Shown one piece after another: positions 1 through 10,278 of a stretch of DNA of 64,000 bases; positions within the stretch are counted from its first letter, which is position 1; each line of letters opens with the position of its first letter. The translations under genes and the position numbers were made by a program. The notes beneath the pieces were generated by a model. That model was not told the DNA's origin and did no database searches. It worked only from the letters and a program-made list of their open reading frames with translations. The stretch comes from Cerioporus squamosus (lineage: Eukaryota > Basidiomycota > Agaricomycetes > Polyporales > Polyporaceae), in NCBI GenBank assembly GCA_022592435.1, contig JABYQS010000001.1, positions 372,001-436,000 on the forward strand. The letters are read 5' to 3'.

Positions 1-906
1 CTCGGTCAGTACTCAAGTACTGAACAGAGCGTCGCGCGAAACCACAAAACGCACCTCATCGAGTACGGCGCGCCTTATCCACGCAGCGTTGGGTTGGGGC
101 ACCTAGCGGTGACGGTTGAATACTCCAATGCGTCTGCAATCATCTAGAAGACATACCCCAAGGGACTTCCTGCGAAGGGATACATGAACATTTTATCCAA
201 GAGGCACACCGGACAACAATGGAGTACTCACTGGCACACAATGGCATAACTGACGAGCGCCCCGGTGAAGCTCGCTAGAACCCCGCAAGCCACGTCTCAA
301 CCCGCTCGCGCGACCCTCATTAACGGCGTAGACGAACCTTTGTACCAGAACGCAGACACAGCTCTGAACATGATCTTCGCGAGGAAAAACCGAAGTGAAC
401 AGACAAGCAAGATAAAGTGGCCGGCGGCCCACAGGTAGTGCTGTTCGACATCATCTCGGTCAGCAAACCCCTCCAAAATTCAGCCAGAAATCCCAATAAC
501 GCGCAGGCGTACCTGCGTGGTTGCCATTGTGCTCTTGGGAGATGCTGGAGGGGAGAAACAGTGAGTACTGAGCGGGACGTGGACGAGTGACAGGGAGGCA
601 CCAGGTGACGCACACGAGGTCGAGCTTTAGGGCCGGCGCGCGATGCTGGAGCGCTCTCTGGTGGCATCACTGACCGCATTCCGCGCGTGGGCCACGCCGC
701 GACGTACCTGGGAGCCACGAGCCCATATATCGAGCCTCGTGGAGGTCACATCCCGGTCGTTTGCAGCGCGATAGCAATAACCGATGCATAAGTAACCTAC
801 GCGAGACTCGAGAGCATTGACATACAACATGATGCGAAGAACACGAAGAACACACGGGGAAGACAAACCGTACTCGGGGCACAGAACGAGGACGCAGCTG
901 TCCCGG
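1..906. other. Left end, no recognisable gene
   Basis: I see no conserved protein, RNA gene or telomeric repeat here. Open frames on both strands are low-complexity and unlike any family I know. The right part is the 3' flank of the HAS1 gene. The stretch may hold the UTR of a neighbour outside the window. Confidence 0.5.
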
Positions 907-2880
907 TTACCGACTCCACTGCTGCCCGTCTGCCTTCCTCTTCTTCATCTCCAAGCCCTTCTTGTACACCTCCTTCTCGAGCGCCTTGTGCCCAAGTGTC
1001 TCTTTCCGTCTTGACCGTGACTGCTCCCATGCGTTTCTCCGCGTGTGCTGCTCCTCCTCCGCGTCCTCGTCGCCCTCCTCCTTGTCGACCGCGTTGATCT
1101 CCTCCCACTCTTCTTCATCCTCGCCGTCTCCACGTTTCGCTTCCCAGAGCGGCCGGTACCGCCCTTCCCGCCGCCAATGTTCACGTTCACACGTGGAGGC
1201 ACAGCGAACCCGAACGCCTTCCCGACCTTCGCGAGGTCGAGCTGGTTGACGTCAAAGATCTTCTTCAGCGAGTACGACGCGTATGCTTGCAGATATGACC
1301 GGTAGCCGTCTCTCGCGGACTGGTGTAAGAAGTAATTCTTCTGCAAGAGCTTCTCAAGCTGCCGAGGGGAACGGGGGAGCGAGCATGAGTCGCCTGCCCA
1401 ATCAGTGAATGATGATGTGATGCGCACCTGAGACTGCACGTTCGCGACCTTCTCCGGAGGGAAGCTGAACTCATTCAGCGGAACCTTCGCCTCCTTGAGG
1501 TACCGAAGGAAGCCGAGTTCGCTTGGGAGGAGGAACATCAAGCTCTTCCCGACCTTGCCTGCACGGGCCGTCCGTCCGACTCGATGGATATAATCTCGGG
1601 GGTCGTCTGGAGGGTCGTACTGGATAATCCAGTCTACCCGTGGATGTCCAGCCCTCGTGCTGCAACGTCGGTACATAGAAGCGTTCCGGATTCTGCGTTG
1701 CAGAACTCGAAGAACGTGGTTGTTCGCTTCTGTTGCTTTTGTTTACCCTGAAAGACATGGTCAGCGCGATGGTGAGGAGAAGAGGAGTGAAGAGAGGCGT
1801 ACGTGAAGGTCGAGTACAGGGACGTCAATGTAGTTCAAAAGTTCGGCGTGGTACTTCACGGAGTTACAGCTTGAGAAGAATACAATCATTTTCTTCTTCA
1901 TGTTCTTCTTGAGGAACGTGAAGAGGAGGAGGAAGCGGCGGTCTGAGGGGCAGACGACATAGCCTTGGGATAAGCGTCGTGACAGTGCTGGTAGCCTCAG
2001 CCTTGTCGACATCGACGTAGAGCGGTCCGGGGCGGAGGGACATGCGCGCAAGGTCAGTGACTTTCGTCGTTTGTGTTGCGGAAAAGAGCATGGACTGGCG
2101 TCCCTCTGTGATGGTCATTAGCCGGCTAAACAGGGCATATGAGTGGTCGCGGGCAACGTACCATTGGGGAGGATGTTGATGATCTTCTTCATTTGCTCCT
2201 CGAATCCTACCTCCAGAATCCGATCCGCCTCGTCTATGATGAGGCCCTTCAGGTTCCGGAAAACAAATCCCTTCGTTCCCTGCACAGTTGAAGATGAATA
2301 CCGGTATACAGGATGATAGAGGATACGAACGTACCTCAAGGTGGTCGATCAACCGACCTGGTGTCGCGATCAAGAGATTGACTCCCTTTACCTAACTTCG
2401 TCTCTTCCGCTTTCCGGTTAGCACCTCCCATGATGATACCGAATGTTTGTGAATGATGTGCCATGAGTTCCTTCGCTACGCCGAAGATTTGAAGTGCGAG
2501 CTCTCGCGTAGGGGAAATGATGATAATTCCAGTACCTATTGCAAAGACAGACAGGTGGCATTGAGCATTCAATCAGCAGTCTAAGCATAATAACACGCAC
2601 CATTACGGGGCTTGAACTTCAGCCTGTGCAGAAGCTCGATAGCGGGGATGAGGAAGGCCAAGGTCTTGCCGGAACCCGTCCTCGCCGCTCCGAGTACATC
2701 CTTCCCAGCAAGGAGAGGAGGTATCGCCTTCTCTTGCACGGGAGTCATCGTCTTGAACCCTATCTCGTCCAAAGCTTTCATCGTGTTCTCGGAGAGCCCA
2801 AGCTCCGAGAACGGTTTGCGCTCGGGTGCGCCTTCCGGAGGTGCTTGAGGCACTGGTGCGGGTACGTGTGCTTCGTCCAT
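907..2880 (-). CDS. HAS1: ATP-dependent RNA helicase HAS1 (DDX18 family), frameshifted as read
   Basis: DEAD-box RNA helicase acting in the nucleolus on 40S and 60S ribosomal subunit assembly. The ATG at 2880 opens an exon with the Q-motif region and Walker A ARTGSGKT. Then follow PTREL, ATPGRL, DEAD (in [13 protein letters not shown]), LFSAT, the HAS1-typical block around [24 protein letters not shown] and HRVGRTAR, and last the HAS1 C-terminal block ([26 protein letters not shown]). Family membership is certain. Introns are short and join in frame, but the reading frame slips at four other places: near 2384-2386 (+1), near 1970 (+1), near 1641 (-1) and near 1135-1137 (-1). The shifts cancel out. 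After the last one an acidic/basic tail ends at TAA 907-909; without that shift the frame would stop at 945. HAS1 is essential in yeast, so base-call errors are likelier than a true pseudogene, but a decayed duplicate cannot be excluded. Confidence 0.85.
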
Positions 2881-3068
2881 GGTCTAAGCCGCTGCCGTAC
2901 GAGTCCAAGCGAGTGAATGTTGATGGTCTCTAAAGTGCGGCGAGTAACAGAACGGACGAAGGTGCAGAGAAGGGAGGGTCCTGAGTGCGAGGAGGAAGGA
3001 GGAAATGAAGCGCCGGGCGAAAAGTGGTGAATTTGAGCCGGGATTGGCCCGGCGTTAGCCGACACACC
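2881..3068. promoter_or_regulatory. Divergent promoter region HAS1/PTH2
   Basis: This 188-nt gap separates two head-to-head genes, so both promoters must lie in it or in the gene starts. I see no clear TATA box. Its role is inferred from position alone. Confidence 0.5.
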
Positions 3069-4069
3069 ATGTCTTCGCTCTCTACCGCACAGAGTCGTTC
3101 GTCTGCTCTCCTGTTTTCGAGCTCGTGCTGGTCTGATAGGTCTCTCAGTCGTCTTTGCAGCCTCTTTGCTCGCGTCACTCAGCGCTGGCTACGCTCTCGG
3201 AGCATGGTCAAGTCACGCGAAGCCTGTAGAGCCCAAAGCACCTCCAGCCAAGCCGGACCCGTCCATAGAAGCGCATGAAGAGAGCGACAGTGACGAAGAG
3301 GAAGTTGCTGATGGAGATCTGTCTGCAGTGAAGCCGGGTCTTTTTGAGCCTTGTAAACTGGTTCGTGACATGTCTGTTTTTGCGCCGGGTCCAATGAACG
3401 CGACTATCGACAGGCTCTGGTTGTCCGGACAGACCTTGACATGTCCACAGGCAAGATTGCTGCTCAGTAAGTGACAATTTTGAAGAGTTGCAGCAACAAT
3501 TGACGTCGAATATATCAGGTGCGGGTAAGTCGCGGTGACTGCCCCAATCTCGGCAAAAGCATATAACACCTCTCGGCAAGGCACGCAACGCTGGCTTGCT
3601 ACAAAGCATTGCAGCACACGAACCCTGCCGTACGTTCATCACAATCCAGAGGAGCCTAGTGCGCTGACCGTCACGTAGCTCCTGAGACATTGGGAACGTA
3701 CCGGGTACGGGGTTCTTGTAGGTACTCTACCGTCACCTCACTGATCCGCGTACAGACAAGCAAAGATCGCGCTCAAAGTTAAGTCAGAAGAAGAGCTGCT
3801 TGAGCTGGAAGCCATTGCAAAGAGCCTAAACTTGGCTGCTCGTTCTATCTGCGACGCGTACGTCGACGCCTTCCTCACATTGCCGACCATACGCTGACAG
3901 CTTCTTAGTGGCCGCACCCAGATTGCGGCTGGCTCGCGCACTGTTCTCGGGGTCGGCCCGGGTCAGTGCTCCTTTTCCAACGTGCGCTGAGAGTGGTATT
4001 ACTAACCTCACGCTCGCAGGACCAGTCGATCTGGTGAACAAGGTGACTGGAAAGCTACGACTGCTGTGA
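3069..4069 (+). CDS. PTH2: Peptidyl-tRNA hydrolase 2 (Pth2/PTRH2 type)
   Basis: Hydrolyses peptidyl-tRNA released from ribosomes; fungal and animal members are usually anchored to the mitochondrial outer membrane. The N-terminus holds a hydrophobic segment (GLSVVFAASLLASLSAGYALG) and an acidic linker, then the catalytic domain: ALVVRTDLDMSTGKIAAQ, CGHATLACYKALQ, LLRHWERTGQAKIALK, and the family signature AGRTQIAAGSRTVLGVGPGP, ending VTGKLRLL. My exons after the first are 3414-3466, 3519-3524, 3581-3629, 3679-3704, 3756-3857, 3909-3961 and 4020-4069. The 6-nt exon supplies the Cys-Gly of the conserved QCGHA. The start is uncertain: the ATG at 3069 is not in frame with the membrane segment, and no in-frame ATG lies just upstream, so a one-base error near 3125-3130 or an unseen 5' exon is needed. 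Confidence 0.9.
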
Positions 4070-4415
4070 CGTTGTTCTGTGTGTTGTCCTCGCTTGTTGC
4101 ATGTGGCTTTGATGACTGTTCCTAGATAGTAATCGCGCTCTCGTTGCTTGGCAATCGAATGTTCCGTGCTGCAGCTACGCGAGTGATAACCATCGGCTGG
4201 CCTGGATCTCGAAAGTTCGGGCGTACGGTATGTGCTGACGTCACCGAAGATGTGAGCGTGAGAGAGGCGCTGGGCGGGAGCGAAGTGGGACGGCCGCGCC
4301 GCCAGACGCCATCGACTCCGAGGAGCGCGGTGGGGTTTCGACCGTGTTCTTATGCACGCCGAGCACCCTCCGCACTGTCCTTACCTTCATACCATCTTCA
4401 TACACTCTCGACACC

Positions 4416-5386
4416 ATGGCCAACGTCGCACTTGCTCGCGTCTATCAACAATCCTTTGAATCTCACCCGTATACCACCCTCGCCTTCACCAACGGTGCCC
4501 TCAACGCGCTCGGGGATGCCGTCGCACAGGTCACCCAGCGATTCGTACGTGTCCGTCCTACTTCCGAGCGGAACCAATTTGTGACCTTGTGCAGATCGAG
4601 CAACAGGACGAGAACCCCCGTCGGCACCAGCCGCGGTATGACATTCCGCGGACTATGCGCTTCTTCGCGTTTGGATTTGGAATGGGTGAGTGATCTTCGC
4701 GTCGCACTTCGGGCTTCCGTGCTGAGACCTGGCCAGGCCCAGTCATCGGTCGCTGGAACTTCTTCCTTGAGCACCACTTCCCCCTGCGTTCGATAGGAGG
4801 CTCTGGAAAGGTCAGCCTTCGTGCGCTCGCGCGTCGCGTCGGTGCAGACCAGCTCCTCATGTGAGTAACTTTGTGGGCCTTGTCATATCACAGCTTACTG
4901 ACGAACGGCATAGGGCACCTGTCGGCGTGAGTATCATCACCTTCACACGGGTCAGGAACGCACCTGGCTGACCACTGTCTCTAGCTTGCACTCTTCATAG
5001 GCTCGATGGGTGTGATGGAGGGCCGGGACGCAAAGCACATTGGGAGGCGCTACAAGGACATGTACAAGCCAGCACTCATCGCCAATTGGCAGGTTTGGCC
5101 TGTGGCGCAGGTACGTGCCTAGCTAGTCCTTTCGCTACTTTACGGTTGGTTGCTGACTCGGAATGCCCGCAGTTGATTAACTTCCGCTTCATGCCCCTGC
5201 CATATCGCGTACCATTCCAGTCTACTTGCGGTGTCTTCTGGACGCTGTACCTCTCGCTCCTGAACGCAAAGTAAGTTTCCGTTCTGTTCATTCGGTGTAG
5301 AACCAGCGCTGACACGGTGTTGCAGGGAGGATCAGCTGCAAGACCGCGATGATAATCTGAGCCGCACTGTGAAGGGATCATCATGA
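4416..5386 (+). CDS. Mpv17/PMP22 family membrane protein (SYM1-like)
   Basis: Small integral membrane protein of the Mpv17/PMP22 family, found in mitochondrial inner or peroxisomal membranes and linked to channel activity and stress tolerance. The ATG at 4416 gives MANVALARVYQQSFESHPY, the usual start of fungal members (short lead, then a YxxxLxxxPxxT-like segment). Spliced exons then give DIPRTMRFFAFGFGMGPVIG, WNFFLEHHFPLR, GSMGVMEGRDAKHI, the hallmark YKPALIANWQVWPVAQLINF and PLPYRVPFQSTCGVFW, and a short polar tail. The NWxxWPxxQxxNFxxxPxxxR signature is intact. At least seven exons join in frame. Which organelle it serves cannot be told from sequence; SYM1 is the best match in size (about 200 residues). 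Confidence 0.9.
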
Positions 5387-5631
5387 GGGTGCGATTTGTT
5401 TCAGTATCTTCTGCCTTCTTTCCTTTTCTCTTCTTTGGTGGTTTTCGGGAACCTGGTATATCACGATCTCCTTCCTCTCAACCAATGTAGCCCTAGTACA
5501 TTTTCTCTCTTGCTCCACATACCACACGAGTACATAGTTTACTTTTGCTGCACATTACATAGACGTAGCACTAGCACAGGCGTATAATGACCCTCATGAC
5601 ACCGTGACCCCGGACAATAATATTCCATACA

Positions 5632-8629
5632 TCACGTTGCCCCATACTTCGGCTTGAAGTAGGCTGGTGGGAGCTTGGCGAGTACATCAACCAGTGGCCG
5701 CTCGACCACAACCAACTCCCCAGGTGAGACGAAGTCGACGAGCAGAAGCGGACGATAGTGCGTGATGAGCTTAAAGTTGCGCCGCTGCACCTCCTGCTGT
5801 CCATCCTCCACGCTCACCTCCACTCGCCCATTGGCGTTCGGCTGATTGACCTCTGCCGCCTTCCGTTTGCCGCGTCTGCGCTTCTCGAACCCGCCATAGC
5901 CAGTGCGCTCGGTGAGAATGACCTTGCACATCCACGTCGCGCCCCAGAACAGCGCCGTCTTCGGCGGAAGCGGCGACCCGCCGCCCTCCTCGGCCCCACC
6001 CACACGCGAGCCAGGATCGAACGTCACCCCAAGCACCGGGTCATGCAAGTGCGTGAACCTCTGCGGGAGCGAGTTGATGAGCGAGCGCGCCCAGCGGGGG
6101 AACTGCCGGGCCTCGACATCGTACACCTCGAGCTGGTTGTCCGCGAACCCGAGCACGAGCGTGCTGGGTGCTGATGGATCGAACGCGAGCGCGTGGATCG
6201 GCTGCGGGAAAGTCGGGAGGGTACAATGATGCTGGACCGCGTCGAGGTTGAAGACATGCGTGCGCCTTCGTGCGTCGGAGGTCGCGAGCCACTGACCGTC
6301 GGGGCTGACCGCCATGCGCGTGATAGTGGTGTGGACGAGTTTAGAGTCCTCGACGTCGCTCTCGGCAGACGAGGATTCTGCATCGTCTTGCTCGGCTGCT
6401 GCATTGTCGCCATCGTGGTCAGATGCCATCTCGACGTCCCTGTCGCCATCTCCGTCGCCGTTCACGGAGGCTGACGTCTTGCGGCCCTTGACGACACGGC
6501 CTTTCACGAAGCCGTCGCGGATGCGGTGCTGCTCAAATCTGCGCAAGACTCGCGGCGCACGGTCGGCGGAGCCGAGGTCGATGATGAGGACGGCAGCTGA
6601 TTCGGACGCGGCGAGGATGAGTTTGGAGGAGTCGGGTGTGAAAGTGAGGGAGGATGCGCCTGTTGAAGTACTTGCGAGCTGGCTCTGCAGTGTCACCGCG
6701 AAGTCACGTATTCGTCGAGGCTTGAGATCGCCGTTCTTCTGCTCGAGCTTGCGAGTCAGAGATGTCCCAGACAAGTGATGCACACGGTACTCACCTCCTC
6801 CATAAGCTGGAACAACTTCGTCTCATACCAATCCGCGACCGCTATCCACTTGCCGTCATCCGAAATGGCACCGGCAGCGATGTTCGTCTGGACGGAGAGG
6901 TCCATGTCCAGGACACGCTCCCATCCGCCATCTTGGATGCTGGGCCCCTCCAGGTCCGCGTCGAAGTCGTCGCTCTTCGGCTTCCTCTTCGCGATCCGCC
7001 AGACCGTCAATCCCGCCTCCCTGGTACACATGACAAGCCTTGCTTTCCTCGCCACATGCACCGCAGACGAACTGGCGATTCCGCTGGAATATGCTAATCG
7101 GCGATGGTACGCGTCCTCGAACGTTGCCTGGGTGCTCGTCGCAAGCGGGTTCAACACCTTGCCCGCGAGGGTCGCCGTGGGGAGAGCGGCGGGAGTGGCG
7201 ACAACGGACATGTCCAAACCGCCCGACACAAGGACGGGTGCGATGTCAGTCGGGAAATGTCGCTGGTATGATGCGGGCAGAGGTGTGTGAGGTGGCCAGA
7301 TCGCTAGCGCGCGCACGTCGTGAGAGTGTAGTCGGCGGGAGCAAGACTGCACCCATCGTCCTGATGCTCGGGAGACGAGAGGGGAGGGGTTTGTGGAGCT
7401 TCGGGATGTCTTCACGTAGGAGAATTGTGTGACTTTTTGGTCGACACCGGAGGTGTATACTACAGTGCCGTCCTATGGCATAGTCAGTAAGTTGTTCCGG
7501 GTCAATGGGTAATCGGAATGTACTCACGGGACCGATGGTCAAGCAAAGGACGTCGGCTGCGTGACCCTGGAAACTCTGTAGCTGCGTGCACGTTTTCGAG
7601 TCCCAGAACTTGACGATGCCCATTGAATCGCCAGACACGATGGTGCCATCGCTGCTCGTAGTCCAGTTAGCAATCGGTCGGCGTGTAAGCACATGGTTGG
7701 CTTACCCCAGCACTCCCACAGCCCAGACCAAAGTGCGCTCGCCGCGGATCTTGTCTGTGCCCATCCGCTCCAACGCGCGGCCGCTGGAGAAGTCCCACTT
7801 CCTCAGGCTGCTGTCCGAGCAACCCGTAACAAGCCACGAGTCCGTCCAATCGTCGTCATCATCGTCCGAGTCAGACTCCTCGCCTGCGGTCTGCGCTTTC
7901 GTCTGCCGGGGCACTGGCGGACCCCATGCGATGCTGAGTATCCGGCTCTTGACCCTGTCCAAGCGCCGCAGATGGTTAAGCTCGTCATACTGCAGCGAGA
8001 CGAGCCGTACAGAGCCGTCTTCGCAACCGAGGGCGAGGATGGTAGACGCAGGGTTGGGTGAAATGGACCAAATAGGGCCACCTTGTGAGCTGAGAGTGCG
8101 CTGGGGAACGGTCAGCGTGTTGGCACAATAAAGAGGGACACAAAGTCGACGTACCTTGACACATCCTTGCTCGATATCCCATTCCACTAGCTCGCTGCCT
8201 CCTCCCGCGCTGAACAGTCGTAGGTTCGACCATGAAGGGACGTCTTCCTGCGCGGCACGTCTCGGAGAGCGGAAGGTGAGAGCAAGTGACTCTACTTTTG
8301 ACGGGTAGGGTCCGACCAAGGTCTGACATGGGTTTCGTCAGGAAGGAACACGGACATTCATAACTTCACGGACGCACCTTGCGGACTACCCAAGCCTGAG
8401 GGGCTTGGCTGCAAGGGTTAGAGCCGGTCCACTCGCACAGCTCTATGTTGCCGTTCGCGCGTCCAACGACTAGAATCCCAAAGCCAGGAAACCCCTTGTT
8501 TGTTGCGGCCTTCTTGCCCTTGACGGAGGGGAGGGGTAGAGGGGGAAAGCAAAGCGCGGTGACCGCCGAGGGCGTGAAGTCGACGAAGCGGCACCTGTGC
8601 ACGGCGAGCGTAGATGTGCCTTCAACCAT
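5632..8629 (-). CDS. UTP4: U3 snoRNP protein UTP4 (cirhin homologue)
   Basis: WD40-repeat protein of the UtpA/t-UTP subcomplex of the small-subunit processome, needed for pre-18S rRNA processing and coupled to rDNA transcription. From the ATG at 8629 the protein runs HRCRFVDFTPSAVTALCFPP, then VGRANGNIELCEW, then LFSAGGGSELVEWDIEQG, and repeats typical of Utp4 (GPIWSISPNPASTILALGCE, SRILSIAWGPP, TNWTTSSDGTIVSGDSMGIVKFWD-type). An acidic insert lies in the second half. The C-terminus, PGELVVVERPLVDVLAKLPP followed by AYFKPKYGAT, is diagnostic for Utp4/cirhin. There are about six exons; the last two are long (over 200 and 380 codons). It is convergent with the Mpv17-like gene, with 245 nt between stops. 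Confidence 0.9.
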
Positions 8630-8899
8630 GGCGATGGCGCCTCAGACCAGCAACCTCAGAGTAGAAGGAGAGACCAGACGCAGCCAGACGCGAGAATTGC
8701 AGAGGTCGGCGGCGCGATCGACGCGAAAGTCATGGGCAAACTTTTTCTGTCCCAGTTTGGCAGGAGGGCATGACGCGCTCCGGCGGCGCGTCTGTGCTTG
8801 TCCAGCGACCACCTCGACTCCGGACAGCGCACTCTTCGCTGTCTCGTTCTCCGAACATCACCTCCCTCGTCACCACCCGAACCCCCAAAACTTGCTGAA

Positions 8900-9307
8900 A
8901 TGTCTTTTCTTGGCCGCGGCTCAGGCCCCTCCTCAGGTGGCATCAACCAGGACCGCGTAGATATGGCTACTCAGGAGTGCGTACACGTCTCAAGAGCGCT
9001 GATTGCATTGACTGACATGCTGTCGCCAGGTTGGACATGATCACAGACATCTTCAACCGCCTCGTCTCGTCAGTGCCCCATGGTTGACGCGCTCCTCCGG
9101 CTCGTGTATTCATCTCACCACAGGTCATGTCACGCAAAATGCATCAGCACCCGATACGCGGAGGGCGACCTCAACAAGGGCGAGAGCGTCTGCATAGACC
9201 GCTGCGTATCCAAGTTCTTCGAGGTGAACAAGAAGGTCGGGGAGAAGATGCAGGCAGTCGGTGCAGCCGCAGGAGGAGGCAACCCAGGCGCGTTCACTTC
9301 GCTATGA
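8900..9307 (+). CDS. TIM10: Mitochondrial import inner membrane translocase subunit Tim10
   Basis: Small TIM chaperone of the intermembrane space; with Tim9 it forms the hexamer that carries hydrophobic precursors from TOM to TIM22 or SAM. Three exons join in frame from the ATG at 8900. The product is about 95 residues with the twin CX3C motifs CHAKC and CIDRC, spaced as in Tim10, and with the Tim10-like stretches [13 protein letters not shown] and [14 protein letters not shown]. The tail is Gly/Ala rich. The gene is head-to-head with UTP4, with 270 nt between the two ATGs. The oxidative-folding (Mia40) import route is known for the family, not visible here. Confidence 0.95.
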
Positions 9308-9506
9308 TACGCTGCCGCACGCTGGGACGGACACCATCATATGCAATGACATCCATGCTATAGTTGTATCCTTATTATCACTCTAATGATTGGCACGAGC
9401 AGAAGCGTCCACTCCGCGGAAACCCATTATACAAAGCCGAGACATACGAGCTACAGGCGTGTCGCCCGAGATCCCAAGGAAAGTCATCAAAAGGAAGCTA
9501 TCTGTC

Positions 9507-9901
9507 TTACTTCCCGTACGTGGGGAAGCACTCGGCCATCGTCTTGCCGTGCTTGTTCTGCGCGTGCTCTTCCAAACTGTGAAGAGGTCAACAAACTGTT
9601 CATGAACACAGCGTGGAGGAGTCAACTCACGCCGGAGCACGGGTCGTCAACAACTGCAGGAGGAGGTCAGGGCGCCACTACACGGGTGAGTCTGTGGACT
9701 TACGAAGGCCTGCCGGCAAGTCTGGCATAGGATGTTCAACGCCGCTTGGTTCGTTTTGATCTGACTCTTCGCTGTGCCCCCGGCCTTGGCTGCGTTGCGC
9801 TCCCGCTTTTGAGCTGCCTTTGCGCCCTGCAAAATTCATCGAAGATATGTGTGAGCCAAAGTCGTCCCAGGACTTGTCGTGCCGAAGCGTACGTTGCCCA
9901 T
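9507..9901 (-). CDS. Small zinc-binding protein (At2g23090/ZNF706-like, SERF-type N-terminus)
   Basis: The first exon is only nine coding bases (ATG at 9901, encoding MGN), followed by GTACGC donor. The next exon begins GAKAAQKRERNAAKAGG, a Lys/Arg-rich SERF/4F5-like start, then SQIKTNQAALNILCQTCRQ. The last exon gives LEEHAQNKHGKTMAECFPTY and ends GK at TAA 9507-9509. The C-x2-C ... H-x4-H arrangement (CQTC and HAQNKH) forms a single zinc finger, as in plant At2g23090-like and animal ZNF706 proteins. Total length is about 75 residues. Its function is not firmly known; related proteins are small, nuclear or cytosolic. The exon joins were found by eye and are convincing because they rebuild a known family. 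Confidence 0.85.
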
Positions 9902-10278
9902 TTCAGAATAAAACCCAGAGATGATGTACAAGAGATGGAGACAGATGAGGCCGAGAGAAACCGGAGAGCAGGAGGCTCGGAGGACGAGGTCAAGGACGTT
10001 CGGGCGCGATGCCAGGCCAGGCTCGGGACGTCCCGGCGTCTACGCGGCACAGCATGAGCACGTGGGAAAGAGTGACCATCTTATCTCCTCTGTGCCGCAA
10101 AAATAATGGCAGATCCATCGGCGAAATTAGATTTTGGGTGCAGGAACGCGAACCCGGCCTGTGACTCGGATTCGAGCTCTGCTGACTACGCTGTTCAGCC
10201 AGTCACTGGCCCGAGACGCGACCTCTCGCACGGCCGGAGCTAGAAATATACACCCGGACAATATTCCTGAGGCCTCTC
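9902..10278. promoter_or_regulatory. Divergent intergenic region upstream of threonine aldolase
   Basis: This gap contains no coding signal. A TATA-like AAATATACA lies at about 10243-10251, some 30-40 nt upstream of the threonine aldolase ATG, where a TATA element could sit. The left side serves the zinc-protein gene on the other strand. Confidence 0.4.

Noticed and set aside
1..16. Short inverted repeat CAGTACT/AGTACTG at the left edge
   Set aside because: Seven-base arms with a two-base centre are expected by chance.
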